A DNA stretch of 64,000 bases. Source: Epiperipatus broadwayi (Eukaryota > Onychophora > Udeonychophora > Euonychophora > Peripatidae). Shown piece after piece: positions 13,732 to 25,218 of this stretch. Location: the NCBI GenBank assembly GCA_028023455.1, contig JAQFVV010012545.1, positions 1,796,001 through 1,860,000 of the forward strand, read 5' to 3'. Positions within the stretch are counted from its first letter, which is position 1. Each line of letters begins with the position of its first letter. Below the pieces are notes generated by a model. The model made no database searches. It was given only the letters and a program-made list of their open reading frames with translations, and was not told the origin of the DNA. The position numbers were made by a program, and so were the translations under genes.

Positions 13732-14400
13732 ACTGGATGAATTCAGGGCCCTAAAAAAACAAAAGCGGTTGCAGAAGCACAGAGACTTAACAATGTGAAA
13801 CAACTTCAAGCCTTCATGGGTTTGGTTATTTATTTTTGAAAAATTTTTAGAAGGAAAAGCCCACATGGCCAAACCATTATATCTTTCTCAAAAGAAACAG
13901 AAATGGAAGTGAGAATAAGAAAAAGCGTTTCTATGCCCCAAATCGCTGCTGATTTCAAATAAATTACTTGGCCATTACAAAGTGAAATGGAAGCAATTCT
14001 GACTACAGATGCATCAGAATTCGGTCTCATGGAAGCAATTCTGACTACAGATGCATCAGAATTCGGTCTCAGAGCAGTAGTGTCACCCTGCTTGTGAAGG
14101 TGAATGACCCATTGCTTACGTGTCACATATATTATCTAAGGCAGAGAAAAACTATAGTCAGTTGATCAAGAAAACCCTAGCGATTTTACTTGGCATCAAA
14201 AAGTTCCATCAATACATATACGGCCGTAGATTTACAATAGTAACTGATCATAACCCCTATTAAAAATATTAGGAATTAAACAAATTCCCGAATCTGAATC
14301 CTCACATGTTGCATAAACATTTTGGTGGGTTATGATTATACATTAGTATATAAAAAAAGGAAAACAAATAGGGCATGCTGATTCTCTATCACATATGCAT
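13732..14400 (+). pseudogene. gypsy RT connection and RNase H remnant
   Basis: In shifting frames the plus strand gives KAVAEAQRLNNVKQLQAF-MGL (end of RT thumb), then KPLYLSQKKQKWKW, the RNase H block LTTDASEFG, and YVSHILSKAEKNYSQ with FHQYIYGRRFTIVTDHNP (14140-14255). The order is that of gypsy pol between RT and integrase. Upstream RT (including the YxDD box) is missing, and sequence instead abuts the first integrase copy at 13731. Multiple stops and an in-frame 42-bp tandem duplication of the RNase H active-site block are present. Confidence 0.8.
13988..14071 (+). repeat. 42-bp exact tandem duplication in RNase H
   Basis: Units 13988-14029 and 14030-14071 are identical and adjacent, with no divergence. 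Being 14 codons long the duplication keeps frame, and it duplicates the TDASEFG block that carries a catalytic Asp of RNase H. Perfect identity within an otherwise decayed element suggests a recent slippage-type event. Confidence 0.95.
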
Positions 14401-14530
14401 GATCAAATTGAGCCATATTAAAAAAAAAAAAAAGAAATTAATTATATCGACACCTTGAAGAGTCAAACTCTCAACAGCACAATAGTGGCTGCATGGACAT
14501 CCAAAGACAATGGCTATCAATGGATAGTAA

Positions 14531-14578
14531 AGCAGATCAGTGAAGGATGGCCAAAGCAGATCAGTGACGGATGGCCAA
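14531..14578 (+). repeat. 24-bp tandem duplication
   Basis: AGCAGATCAGTGA(A/C)GGATGGCCAA occurs twice head-to-tail (14531-14554 and 14555-14578) with one mismatch, in the stretch linking RNase H and integrase. It is a second small in-frame duplication in the same element. Confidence 0.9.
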
Positions 14579-15560
14579 ATCAATGAACTAGTTTTCTTTA
14601 TAAAGAATTATGGAACGCCCACAAAAAGTTGTTTGTATGCAATGAAGGTATTCTGAGGAGTGATCAGGTGCTAATCCCACTGAAAGGTAGGCACCAAATT
14701 CTTAAGTTGTTGCATGAGGGCCACCCAGGCATCAGTAGGGCAAAGCATTAGTTCATAGTTAGGTCTTGTGGCCCTGTATTAATAATGACATTGAAAAATA
14801 TATTAAAAAACATAAAAACTGTCAAACATGTGCTAAAGTGCCTCCAGCTAAGTTTGAACCATGGCCTAAAGCTGAAAGGCCATGGCAACGGATACACATC
14901 GATCACTGTGGCCCATTTGTTTTTGGTGGTGGTCGACACATTTTTCAGCATGAACCAAATATAAGATAGTCATTGATACTAGTACAGACGTGACACTTAG
15001 CAAATTATACAAAATTTTGCTCATCACGGCTTTCCAGAAATACTTATTTCTGATAATGGAACTGGCTTTACTTCAGCAAAGTTCGAAGAAGCGATGCAAG
15101 AATGGGGGATTAAACACACATTCACACACCCCACCTTCAATACAACGTACTAGCCGAGAAACCTGTACAAAGCTTAAAGTCTTCCATTAACAAATTGGGG
15201 GAAATTAAAATATATGAAATGGTGCTCACTGCACTCCTCCATCAACATGCAACCCGTAGTGGCAAATCTGGGAAATCATCAGCTGAAATGTATTTAGGTA
15301 GAAAGTTGCACACAAAATTATCAAACATTGTGCCAATTGTGGATCAAAATAAACATCAAGCCAGTACCTATAAATTTAATAAATTTAAACCACAGGAAAA
15401 AGTGTGGCTAAAAGACAATACGAACAAGTTTTGGTCGCAGGTGGAAGTTATTTATCATCTATCAAAACAAGTAGTTATGGTTCGAATAAAAAATGGGAAA
15501 ATACTTTACAAGCATGTAAACTAGGTATGTAAATACGAGAACAAAAAGATAATACCCAAC
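14579..15560 (+). pseudogene. gypsy integrase, second copy, with C-terminal GPY/F-like end
   Basis: The same integrase region as at 12895-13731 appears here: ILRSDQVLIPL and HEGHPGISRAKH (zinc region), CQTCAKVPPAKFEP, then IDHCGPF near 14898-14920 (first catalytic Asp intact), SDNGTGF near 15050 (second Asp), and a damaged third block near 15120. The frame at 15195-15524 continues through KLHTKLSN into VWLKDN.NKFWSQVEV and ends IKNGKILYKHVN, the C-terminal module missing from the first copy. Frameshifts split the gene into three frames. It is followed by about 170 bp of decayed tail before the 3' LTR. Confidence 0.8.
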
Positions 15561-15734
15561 TCATTCAACACAACAGATTTAAAGATGATCAGCTACTAAG
15601 AGTGAACACACCAAGTAATATGGAACACAATCCATAACAGCATACTAGAAGGAAAATAAAAATACCCACATATTTTAATGACTATGTACTGAGTTCAGAG
15701 ATTAAAACCTGACTTCTGAACTTGTGAGAAGTAA

Positions 15735-16421
15735 TGATACGTATGTTTAAATACACAAACATATATAGGTATAAACTTAATGAGAAAATCTAATGTTTAA
15801 TAAATTAAAGAATTTTAAAAGACTGACTCTTTTAAAATAGTAAGTAAAAGATTTATAACTTTTAAGATTAGAAAAAATTATTTACTAAAAAGTAATAACA
15901 GTTTAATTAATGAGGGTTAATAAAATGAAAGAATTAAAGGAATTTGTGTTTAGATTTCCTTCATAAGATATCGAAATAACTCATTAATTAAAGTCAGAGA
16001 TAATAATGTAAATTCTTATATGGAGCACTGAAATGAAGAATCATGTAAGCAGATGGACGGGAGTACAAGCCAATTATCTTTGGGAATAAAAACAATGAAT
16101 GCCGCAGTACGAATTGGATCAAGAACTCTTCACTTGATTCTTGGAGCTTCACATGTGTGGATATATATATATTGGAGCAGATCCTCTCCCATGGCACAGT
16201 GACTTCAAGTGCAGAGAGCTGGCCCCCAAACCTGGGAACAGTCAGCTAGAACACTTACAGATCGTATTGATCTACATTATTATTTATGTATGCCTTAGAG
16301 CCTTATTATTTAAAATAATCATATACATGGTTAAAATACTATTAAGGATTGTTCATTAAATTATCTAAATATTAAGTGTTTAGTCATGAGAAGTGCACTC
16401 TTAGATCAGCTAGGCATAGCT
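15735..16421 (+). repeat. 3' LTR of the nested element
   Basis: It starts TGATACGTATG and ends ...GATCAGCTAGGCATAGCT, directly followed by CTTAG. It aligns with the 5' LTR along its length and contains an extra CCAATTATCTTTGGG-type insert near 16068 relative to it. It lies inside the interrupted gag of the outer element. Confidence 0.8.
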
Positions 16422-16426
16422 CTTAG

Positions 16427-16860
16427 TAATTTTTTAATGGATTTGCCTGACTAATTATTGATCTTTTAGTACTACTTGGGCCACAGCTGTTTCAAAATCT
16501 AAATCCAGCATCATCAGTATTTTAAGTCTTAAATTGTGATCATTTATGCCACAAATAAAATGACCAAGAAGTACTTCATTCAGGAAATCTTTGAATTCCC
16601 ACTTTAATCCCAATGATTCCCGCTGTTCTTGCATGCAGAGGTTGAAATAATATCTCTGTATTATTGTCAAGGGCTTTGGGAAAAAGTAATCTGTAAAAGT
16701 TGTTAACGATTTGTAAAAATCTAGGTCGGTTGGAATTTCTGCTATAGATTGAGACTTGAGTATCTCATAAGTTTGAGGACCTATTATGGTCATTAATGTG
16801 GCTAATTTTACCTCAGACTTCTTGATCTGATTAGCTTAATAGGTAAAATATCAACCGCTC
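16427..16860 (-). pseudogene. gypsy gag capsid remnant (outer element)
   Basis: The minus-strand frame 16793-16455 (112 codons) reads like the capsid of Ty3/gypsy gag: IIGPQTYEILKS, PLTIIQRYYFN, QEQRESL...EFKDFLNE, and GHFICGINDHNLRLKIL with a following LDLDFETAV. These match the conserved order L(L)GpkTY.LL, kP..i..R..F, Q..gEs...F...L..L, F..GI.d...r..LL...dltle.A. It ends in stop codons close to the nested insertion, and the CCHC knuckle continues at 12163 downwards on the far side of the nested element. Confidence 0.8.
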
Positions 16861-17243
16861 TTTACAGCTTGCCCAGCCCTCAGGGTGGGCTGGATCAAAA
16901 ACTTCCATACAGTCAGTCAAATTCACCATTGATTTATTTCCTTCTTTTAACTAGTGAGAGAAATAACTGTTAGTTACACCACTCATTTGTTACTTTTACA
17001 ACTACAGTTTGTAGCTGTTCAAAAATCGATAGTGAAAAGCTAACAACCCACCAGGGCAAGCTTCTGTCGCTTTGGTACAAGTAAAGCTCTTGTGATTGGT
17101 TTAAGCTTTTAATTAACACCCCTACACATTTGTGGTCAATATTTCATTCGAACAGATCTAAGTAATTTTAATACTCACCCTACTGTAAATATGATGAATA
17201 TCTTTAGTCTAACTCACATATTTAATCTGTTGGAACTGGCGTA

Positions 17244-17366
17244 TTTTATATTCCTTTTATCTGACTGTGCCAAATTTGTTGAATTTGGCATATTTTGTAC
17301 AATTTTTCCAGTCAATGGGGAAAAATATTCCTTTCATCTAACGGCACCAAATCTATTGTGTTTGGC
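17244..17366 (-). promoter_or_regulatory. PBS-like site next to the 5' LTR, duplicated
   Basis: Just inside the right LTR the minus strand reads TTTGGTGCCGTTAGATG, a TGG-starting word of the kind that pairs with a tRNA 3' end. A second, diverged version of the same ~40-bp block, including an LTR-end-like TTGAATTTGG, lies about 78 bp further in (17248-17288 versus 17326-17366). The primer-site region is therefore duplicated. Which tRNA would prime is not determined. Confidence 0.45.
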
Positions 17367-17973
17367 TGAATTGCAGGTTTCTTCAGACCCAAACCAATAG
17401 TAATATCAACAAAATTTGAACACTCATGAAGTTGATATGTAGAATTTATTAGAACAAATATACATACATGTTATTCCATTAATAAATATAATTTTGCATA
17501 TAATTTAGTCAATAATGAACTGGTCATGCCAGAATGACTGAAATCACTTCCAGCTGAATATATTAGCTTGCCTTGTGAGTTCTAGTCAAGACTCTTCCGG
17601 TTGTACTGGACAGCTTGTCTCGAGTCAGCCGTAATAGTAGAAGCTTCCAGTCCCAGCGTGGATTTGCCTCATTACATAGATGTATCTATAATGTCTACAG
17701 TAGAAACACTTTCGCAGTTGAAAGTGCTTGCAGTTGAGAGCACGTTCAGTTGTTCAGGTTAGACAGATGTTATTTCTCCCTGACTTGCCTACAAATACCT
17801 ATGGTACTATTGCATACACATTGGCCATACTTATATGTTTTATCCTTTGGCTATATTTATACATTGGTTATCCATATGTTTATACATTGGTTAGCGGCAA
17901 TGAGTGCTCAATCTGATTAAATAAGGAAAGAATCTGGACTAGTCCACTTCTGAAATCAAAGTCAGATATGACA
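17357..17973 (-). repeat. 5' LTR of the outer gypsy element
   Basis: It is the partner of 10323-11004, with the same start (TGTGTTTGGCTGAATT) and end (GTCAGATATGACA) on the plus strand. It is about 65 bp shorter, lacking the block near 10740-10840. The short plus-strand frame at 17728-17916 is inside the LTR and not a gene. Confidence 0.85.
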
Positions 17974-19719
17974 AGGTGAAAAATATACTTTGGATTACTT
18001 TATAAATATGCATTTGAATGATATAAAAGTTTTAATTATTTTATATGTATTTCCAAATTTAAGAACTAAAGTAATTATTAAATGAACGGTGAGCACAGGC
18101 AAGCTATAATTAATGAGAATCATATGCTATCACTTATTTATATTACCCTATGTTTACTTATTTTAATCTTAGGGCAGAGAATTTAATATACAATGAATAT
18201 ATTATGGCACAGCAAAAAAAAATTGCTCCATGCAAAAGATAAGGTAATTGAGTAAAACACATCAGAAACATAAAACTAAATGTAAAAACAATACAATGTC
18301 ATTTAATATTCATGAATGGAGATACAAATCAAGTTTTAACTATGAAAACTTTATGTGACCATCATGATATAAAATGCAAATGGATCTTGGATATCCATCA
18401 AATTAAGAATTATCTTCCCTCTTTAATTAGTCTGTTAAAAATTTTATCTACCCTAATAATACCCTTGTATACGTAAGTCCATTCAAAGTTTAACCAGTCT
18501 CACAATTCTAAAGGTCTGCAGGATATTTTAAAAAGCTTTCAGGTAACATTCAACAACATTATATACATCTCACCTGATAAGTTATTGGTTGTGTATAGCA
18601 TGCAAAAAAATAAATCAAGAACTATAAAATTTCCATGCAGTATATCATAAATCTACAAACATAACAATTACGTGTTCCAGAAAAAAAGTGGCTTTCCTAA
18701 GTGAAGGCGATCCCGTATAAAAATAATCAGTGAAAGGTATGTACTATATGCAAACAGCAGCTAAATCTACCTGTAACATTGCTGTTAGGCATGGATGTGT
18801 TGATTGTCAGTACTTAAATAAAACCATTACTCATTGAGCATTCCTATTCAATAGTTTTCCATCTTTAAGCTTAACAAAACTTTTTTGAGAATCAGGAATT
18901 ATTGTGAATGCTGCCAGAAGGTCAAACTTAGCACTTTATCTTCAGTTAATTATCTAATTAATATATAATAAGGCTCTCTTTCACTATCTAATTCCGCCTA
19001 TTCCCTGAAATTTAAATGAAATCTGTTATCTTTTTGAAGCTACTATTCCCAAAAACTCAGTTGATCTAACATCATTACACAAATAGACTATAATTCAAGA
19101 AATATCTCTATCAATATGATTGAAAATACGATTTCCTAGATATTTTCTCATTTTCTCGACCTGATATGCTATACCAAAACCAACAAGTTTGCTGTATTGA
19201 TACATTTAACATAAAAGTGGACTAGTTAAATGACTCCTCAAACTTACTGCACTTAAATATTTTGCATCTCAACATTTCCATGTCCTTTTATATTGAATGA
19301 ATGCATAAAGCTGACAAAATTTTGAAGAAGAAATGTATTTAACTAAATAATTTAAGATATTTAAGTTACTTATTACTTTCTGGGTTCAATGATTATGCTG
19401 TGAATAATTTAGGAAAAATGATAACATGATAATGTTATTAATAGCAAAGAGAATTTAATATAAAATAGAATTCATTTTTGACATGGTGATGGAGTTTGGA
19501 TTGGATCTTCAGTGTTGTAAAAAAAACTATTAATATTTAAAATAACTCTAATACACAAGGTTAATTGATTCTCTTCTTTATATTCTCTGGGTGTAATTAA
19601 CATTTAAATAACTGCTACTAATTATTATTATTTTTTTCTTCATATAATCTTTTTTTTTTTTTTTTTTGACATGCAGGGAATTCCCAGTTTTGATATAATA
19701 ATAAAAAAAACCTGGATTT
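17974..19719. other. AT-rich DNA, probably BLTP1 intron
   Basis: No exon or intact element is recognised. The stretch 18300-18850 is somewhat less AT-rich and has fewer stops in one plus frame (MNGDTNQVLTMK...), so it may be an old coding relic. I could not match it to a family. Confidence 0.5.
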
Positions 19720-19830
19720 TTTTTTTTTTTATATGTCATAGCATCGGCCGCGAGGCGAACCCACACCGTCTGCAACCAACTACTTGCTTTGCAAGGCGGC
19801 TGCAATGACCTCTCGGCTAACAATGGTTTC
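19720..19830 (-). repeat. tRNA-derived SINE head (copy 1)
   Basis: On the minus strand there is a tRNA-like promoter: A-box-like TTAGCCGAGAGG near 19820-19809, and B-box-like GTGGGTTCGCCTC near 19770-19752, followed by GCGGCCGATG. The layout matches the SINE at 40483-40590: ...GAGAGGT, CCTTGCA, GGGTT(C/T)GC, GGCCGATG. A-rich sequence follows on the minus strand, appearing as T runs at 19640-19730. The CTTGC-GCAAG hairpin in place of an anticodon arm shows that this is not a functional tRNA. No clean TSD is seen. Confidence 0.7.
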
Positions 19831-20409
19831 ATAAAAAGGATTACTTTTTTTTTTCTGAGTTTTAAAATAAAATCCTTATTTTTTCATGTTTAATTCTGAC
19901 TTTTTAACTTTTAAATCTTAATTACCTTCAATCCTATAAGTTATCTTAATAATGTTAAACACTTTATTAAACTTGAAATGAGAATCTTACTTAAATAAAT
20001 TTTTATTCCAAATGTAAATATAAATTTTGTTGGATACAGTACACTCTTTCATGCCGATCTATCACATATATGCTGAAATACTGTATATATTTTTTTTTGC
20101 GCTAAATTAATTACTATATTAAATTTTAAGATAAATAATTTAAATTTATTCAACCAGTTAAAAGTCACTTGCTAAGACAAAACTGCTCGATTTATTTCTT
20201 TTGTAGTGCTCCCTTAAATTAACTTTTAATTCAATTTTATCTCAAATTTTGCATACTTTACTTTGCCTCATTTAATTTACCTAGTCATACCTATTGTGCA
20301 TTCCCTATGAAATTATATTTCATTCCATATATAAATAATTATTACCTAAAATAATATTTATTATAAATTATTACATATGTATTAATATAAATAAAAATGT
20401 CAAACAAAC

Positions 20410-20553
20410 CTTCAGATAATTCACGATATACATATGGTCTCCACCAACGAAAGACAAGAAAGCCATCTTGTATTCGTACACTAAAGTCTCTTGTAAGATA
20501 ATGAATATCCCGAAACATCACTTTCCCTGATAGTACTGAAAATGATATTGAGC
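20410..20553 (-). CDS. BLTP1: Internal exon of BLTP1 (KIAA1109/tweek)
   Basis: This single 144-bp exon is the only cellular coding sequence I recognise. It encodes GSISFSVLSGKVMFRD, then IHYLTRDFSV, then RIQDGFLVFRWWRPY and VYRELSE. This matches the N-terminal conserved block of the giant bridge-like lipid transfer protein (human KIAA1109, fly tweek), which moves lipids between membranes and starts with a membrane anchor followed by this first beta-groove segment. On the minus strand it is preceded by a pyrimidine-rich TTTGTAG acceptor and followed by a GAAG|GTTTGT donor. Both introns are phase 1, so the exon is symmetric. There are no stops inside, in contrast to everything around it. The upstream anchor-coding exon should lie at higher coordinates and the next exon at lower coordinates. 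I found neither, so both introns are probably long and filled by the elements listed here. Confidence 0.82.
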
Positions 20554-20563
20554 CTACAAACAA

Positions 20564-21759
20564 AAAAAAAATATGTACATTGTGTTGATAATAAAAATTT
20601 TACAAAATATGAGAATTCTTTTTTTTTTAATCAAACTTACATAATAATATAAAAAATAGAGTATCATTTACAAGAATTTAATTTCATATTAAAATTTTTC
20701 TGACATTTAAATAACATAACATTCTTTTTACTCATTGTTTAAAATAATTGGGTTTTTTTTAAATCGGGTTACTATAGCTATCAAGTTGTAATTTATTCAT
20801 AATATATTAAAACAGACAAAAACAGTAGATGTTTAGTAGTTTATTCATAATATATTATTATTCAAATAAGCATAATTACCATTTTTAAGATAAATCTACA
20901 TTATAGGTTATATGCATATGCTTTTAAGAACAGTACAGTTCTAGAGTAGGCTGAAGAATATTGTTTTTGAATATACATTTATATCTTTCTCCTATTTCAT
21001 TTTCCTCTAATTTTTTTTAAATGCATTCTTATTTTTTATTTAGCATTCCCATTTTGTTTTTTAAATAGAGCTAGCAACATTATAAAAAATATTCATTGTA
21101 AAAAATATTAATTGTAAAAAGCATTACTCTATTTTATTCCAATTCAAAATAAATTGCTTTTAGTATGGATCTTTTGGCACCTGCTGTTATAAGTTTATTA
21201 AATCCATGTTAATGAGATGAAGTGAGTGAGATTCTGCTAATATTTTAATCAGCTTTCCTTAAATTCCATCTAAAAACTAGATACTTTCAATTATAGAAAT
21301 GTGAATTCCAAGAATAATAAAACTTGGTTTAGTGTGAACATTCAAATCTTAAAATGTTGGCTTTATACAGTTATTGCATCATTTGAAAAATAATAAAAGG
21401 TGATGGAAATGAATTGGGTTTGCTTTTATACCACGCTTAGTTTCTGGTGTTTAGTATACTAGCATTTCCATTACCATGGCTGTCTATTGTTGCGCATATT
21501 ATATTGGTTATAGTTAAAAAATAAAATTACGTAACAGAATTCTACTTCTATTTTCCACACTTAGTTGGCTAGAAATTGGTTTGATATTAGGTCATCACTA
21601 TGTTTACTAAGTCTAAATCTTTATCCGTAACATACAACACATTGATAATTAACTCATTGTTGGTATATATATATATGGATTTCTTTAACTGGGTTTTTAT
21701 TTTGTATTAAATAAGAGAAATTAGTTCATTGTGACATTTGTTTAATTTGGTACTTAATA
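20564..21759. other. AT-rich DNA, probably BLTP1 intron
   Basis: Nothing specific is recognised. The word TTTATTCATAATATATTA is repeated near 20792 and 20840. Confidence 0.5.
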
Positions 21760-22075
21760 AAGACTATGTGTGTTGCTTTTAATTGATATTATAGTCATGT
21801 GACCCGAGTTCTAAATCTTTTACATTTTGGCTTGACCAGATTTGTAATTTTTTTATGTTTTGGCTTTTTTTTCAAATTAGATCTAAATTTTTTACATTTT
21901 GGCACTTTTTTTTTTATTATGCAATCTCAGATCTATTTTATAAAGATTTCTGTGTGTTGCTTTTAATTGATATTATATTCACATGCCCAGAGTTGCAAAT
22001 AATTTACATTTTGGCTTTTTTTTTAAATTAGTCACATGACCCAAGTTCTAAATTTTTTGCGTTTTCATGTACTTT
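21760..22075. repeat. Diverged tandem duplication (~185-bp period)
   Basis: TGTGTGTTGCTTTTAATTGA occurs at about 21766 and 21950. Related CATGTGACCC(G/A)AGTTCTAAAT words near 21796 and 22024, and TTTACATTTTGGC words, repeat in step. The copies have diverged by substitutions. No element signature or gene is visible. Confidence 0.65.
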
Positions 22076-22249
22076 TTTATCACGTAAATGTGTCAGACAA
22101 CGTTTGTGGGCATTTTTGAAATTTGAAATGGTGGAGATCGTGTACTAAAATAGCACCTAAATTTCTATAGTGAGAGTTCATCTGTAATTTTAAACAGTTT
22201 ACATTACAGTTTATTTACAATTTACAAATAACTTTTGGACAAATATAAA

Positions 22250-22800
22250 GTTGATATATTATCCAGTATTATACTAAATTTAAATAAGTTCATAGCCAAA
22301 AAAAAAAATGTTCTTTAGTTCTTTATTTCCAAAACTCTGATAAACATTGCCTAGATACTGACAGTGGATTCTTTATTCTTTTATTTTCGCAAAGTTACAT
22401 GTATGACATTTAACTTGATGTTAAAAATCCTTTTAAATATAATCCCTTTTTTAATTCAATTGCTATTGAAATTGCATAGTATTATACTAAGGCATTTAAA
22501 AGATGTTCTGTATGAAGTTGGTCTCCTGTCTAAAAAAAAAAAAACCATACTGAATTAATTAAACTGCAATTAGTTTTGCAATTCCTAAGGAAATAGATTT
22601 CATTCTATACATTCAAATCCTTTTAATCATTATCATTTTTATTTCATTGCTGTTGAAGGTGAGACATTCCATAATATTATATGAAGATATTTTTTACATT
22701 GTTCTGTATGAAGTTGGTTTCCTATCCAAGAAGAAACCTACTGAATTAATCTGCCTTTGGTTTTACAATTTCTAGAGGAGTTGATTTTATTCTATAACAA
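22250..22800. repeat. Tandem duplication (~195-bp units)
   Basis: Two direct units, about 22413-22607 and 22608-22800, share AAATCCTTTTAA, ATTGCT(A/G)TTGAA, GTTCTGTATGAAGTTGGT, TACTGAATTAAT and AGATTTCATTCTATA-like blocks. A weaker third unit may precede them (22255-22400). The short plus frame at 22364-22558 runs through the repeat and is not a gene. Confidence 0.7.
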
Positions 22801-22859
22801 CAAATATATTTCTAGGTATGGCGATTTTAGAATACCAAATCTGTTGAATTTCTTGGAGA

Positions 22860-23165
22860 CACCAATATGACTATATAAGCTAATGAGCTTAGATTGAAAA
22901 TATTGTTATCAATTTTATTCTCATAGTTTTGTAGTTAAGTAGGGATAAAAGATGGCTGCTGGGGGGTTGCATTAGATCCCTAAGATTTAGATACAGTGCT
23001 CTCAGATCCAAGGCTTCCCACTGATGAAGGCCACAAGCCAGAAACTAGTCTGGGGATATTGGATGAGTAGGCATTAGATGGGGAATTATGCACAAGCCTT
23101 CTGGCATCCATTGATTACTCTGGCTTGCACTGAGTGGCACTACTGTATGAAGAGTTTTGCCTGTT
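22860..23165 (+). repeat. Hammerhead repeat family 1, copy A
   Basis: This repeat shares TATGACTATA.AAGC.AAT.AGCTTAGAT (about 22870-22900), GGCTGCTGG, GCATTAGATCC, CAGTGCTC, GATCCAA, the ribozyme core, GATATTGGATGAGTAGGCAT, TTCT(G/A)GCATCCATTGATTAC and GGCTTGCA with the 26.7-27.5 kb copies. The ribozyme-like core is annotated separately (23005-23065). A 5'-truncated RTE LINE begins immediately after it. There is no coding frame. Confidence 0.8.
23005..23065 (+). ncRNA. Type I hammerhead ribozyme candidate (family 1)
   Basis: Core CTGATGA is at 23021-23027, stem II at 23028-23040 (GGC/GCC with loop CACAA), GAAA at 23041-23044, a tiny stem III (A-C/G-T closing loop TA) at 23044-23049, and H17 = C at 23050. 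Stem I pairs TTCCCA (23015-23020) with TGGGGA (23051-23056), then GATCCAA with TTGGATG beyond an internal loop. All invariant core positions of the hammerhead are present. The predicted cut is after 23050. Stem II is short and its closing 10.1/11.1 pair is A-A, so activity could be weak. Confidence 0.75.
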
Positions 23166-23169
23166 TTAA

Positions 23170-25218
23170 GATGTAAGATTTGTTAATGCAAAACTAGAGA
23201 GACAAAAATTATTAAGAAAAGCAATATTTACAGTTGATAATCTTCAGAAACATTCTAATGAATTTAAATTAGAAATTACAAATCGATTTCAAGTATTAGC
23301 AGATTTTGAATATGATTCAGATTTGAATAAAATTAATATGAAAATAACTGATACACTTTTAAAAACTGCAAGAAAGATAGCTAGTAAAAAAAAGCAGCAA
23401 TTGACCAATAAAATTTCTAATGAGACTAGAGAATTTATGAAAAAAAGAAGGAATATGAAGATAATATACAAAAATGATGCATTAAAAAGGATGGAATATC
23501 TCGAATTTTGTAAAATGGTGTGGAAAAGAGTTGAAAATGATATAAGAAAGAGCAAGGAAAACTGTAGAAGAGAATAAAAGTCTCAAGAATGTAAAGCAAT
23601 ATTTTGGTATTGATAGGAAATTTATATCTGCAATAAGAAAAAAAGGAATTATTATTAAAAAGAGAGATGACATCATGAAATGGGTAGACGACTTCTATCA
23701 AGAATTATATAGTAATAAAGAATAAATACTTCCTATATCTATTATATCTTCTGAATTGCCCAGAATTTTAAAAGAAAAAATGAGACATGCAATTAAATTT
23801 ATGACAAAAGCAAAGGCTCCAGGTAATGATGGAATTATAATTGATATATTAAAAAAGCAGGTGAAATAATAGAAACTTTTAGCAAAGTTATATACCAAAT
23901 GTCTAAATGATAAAGATGTACCAGATCATTGGAAGAATGCAGTATTAATATTAATATTTGAAAAAGGCAATAAAGAAGATAGTAGAAATTACAAATCTAT
24001 CAGTATTATACAAAATTTTTACCAGGATAATTACAACTCATCTACAGAGAACATTGAATTTTCACCAACCAAGAGAACAAGCTAGATTTAAGAGTGGTTT
24101 TAGTACAGTAGATTATATCCAGGTATTGAGAGAAGTTATAGAAAGAACAAATGAATATGAATTGTCATTATGCTTTGGATTTGTAGATTATGAAAAGGTA
24201 TTTAATTCTATAAACATTTCCTCAGTAATTAAAGCATTGGGTCATCAAGATATAGCTCCAGGATATGTCATATTTTAAAGAATATTTATAAAAATGCAAC
24301 AGCAACAATTAGATTACATAACAATATTAGGAAAGCCAATATTGAGATGGGTGTAAGACAGGGTGACTGCATATCTCCAAAACTTTTTACAGTAGTGCTG
24401 CAAGAAGTATTTTGTGGATTAAAATGGGAAGCTAAAGGAGTGAAAGTAAATTGATATTATTTAAGTCATTTAGATTTTGCAGATGATGTTTTTGCAAATA
24501 ATGCTTTAGAGCTGCAGGAAATGTTGCAGGAGTTATCAGGTGAAAGTAGGACTAAAGATGAATATTAAAAAAGCTAAAGTAATGTTTGATGGATTTTCTC
24601 AAAATATGAAAATAAAGATTGGTTATGATGAGTTAAAAGAAGTTAACAGCTACAAATACCTTGGTCAGATTATTAATACAGATTGAAATTAATCATAGAA
24701 TTAAACTTGGTTGTAGTGCTTTTGGTAGAAATAACTTGATACTAAAAAGAAATATGCCTATGTGTTTGAAAAGAAAGGTTTTTAATAAATGTGTTTTATC
24801 AGTTCTTACTTATGGATTTGAGACTTGGACACTTAACAGAAGAGTAATACAAAGACTTCAGACTATTCAAAGAAGTATGGAGAGATTCATGTTGGGAGTA
24901 ACAAGAAGAGCTCGAAAGTGCATATATGGACAAGAGAATAAACAGGTGTTACTGACCTCATTGAAAAAATTAAAAGACTGGAGTTGGGCTGGACATATTT
25001 CTAGAAAAGATGATAATAGATGGACAATTGAAATCTTAAATTGGATTTCAAGAGATTGTAAAAGACCCAGAAAGAGACCACATGTGAGATGGATGGATAA
25101 AATAAGAAAGTGTGGAGCGGAGATGTGGAGAAAAGAAGCTAAAGATCAGAGAAAATGGATTGAACCTGGAGAGACCTTCATCCTGCAGTGGATTGATATT
25201 GGTTGATGATGATGATGA
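23170..25218 (+). pseudogene. 5'-truncated RTE-type LINE (reverse transcriptase and tail)
   Basis: Order on the plus strand: an endonuclease-to-RT linker (RFQVLADFEYDSD, KRRNMKIIYKND); KAKAPGNDGI near 23805-23830; then NYKSI.IIQNFYQ and an LNFHQPREQARFKSGFSTVD stretch (24050-24110). FVDYEKVFNSI near 24180 carries the first catalytic Asp. GVRQGDCISPKLF is near 24350, LDFADDVF near 24470 carries the second catalytic box, and the C-terminal half ends in the frame 24661-25206 (VLTYGFETWTL, RPHVRWMDKIRK). Frameshifts near 23580, 24275 and 24680 make it a pseudogene. It ends in the short repeat TGATGATGATGATGAT (25204-25218), a 3' end typical of RTE-like LINEs. The endonuclease is missing. Confidence 0.85.

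Larger units (their letters stand above)
12169..16421 (+). mobile_element. Nested Ty3/gypsy element, plus strand, rearranged
   Basis: A 4.25-kb element has two similar LTRs (12169-about 12889 and 15735-16421) starting TGATA(T/C)GTATG. A CTTAG word sits directly outside each end (12164-12168 and 16422-16426), consistent with a 5-bp target duplication. Removing the element and one CTTAG restores the reading frame of the outer gag. The 3' LTR would then end in TAGCT rather than the usual CA, so the exact end is uncertain by a few bases. Internal order is LTR, integrase, RT end plus RNase H, integrase, LTR. The gag, protease and most RT are missing. Many stops are present, so it is inactive. Confidence 0.8.
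10323..17973 (-). mobile_element. Ty3/gypsy retrotransposon, minus strand, split by a nested element
   Basis: Two diverged direct repeats (10323-11004 and 17357-17973) bracket gypsy-type gag and pol remnants that read on the minus strand. Orientation is fixed by three things: a polypurine tract at 11005-11015 beside the left LTR, gag beside the right LTR, and the pol C-terminus beside the left LTR. Order in the element's own direction is LTR, PBS-like site, gag capsid, [nested element], CCHC knuckle, protease, a large deletion removing RT, RNase H and integrase, then the pol C-terminal GPY/F-like end, PPT and LTR. No flanking TSD is visible. The element is dead: it has in-frame stops, a large pol deletion and the nested insertion. 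Confidence 0.85.
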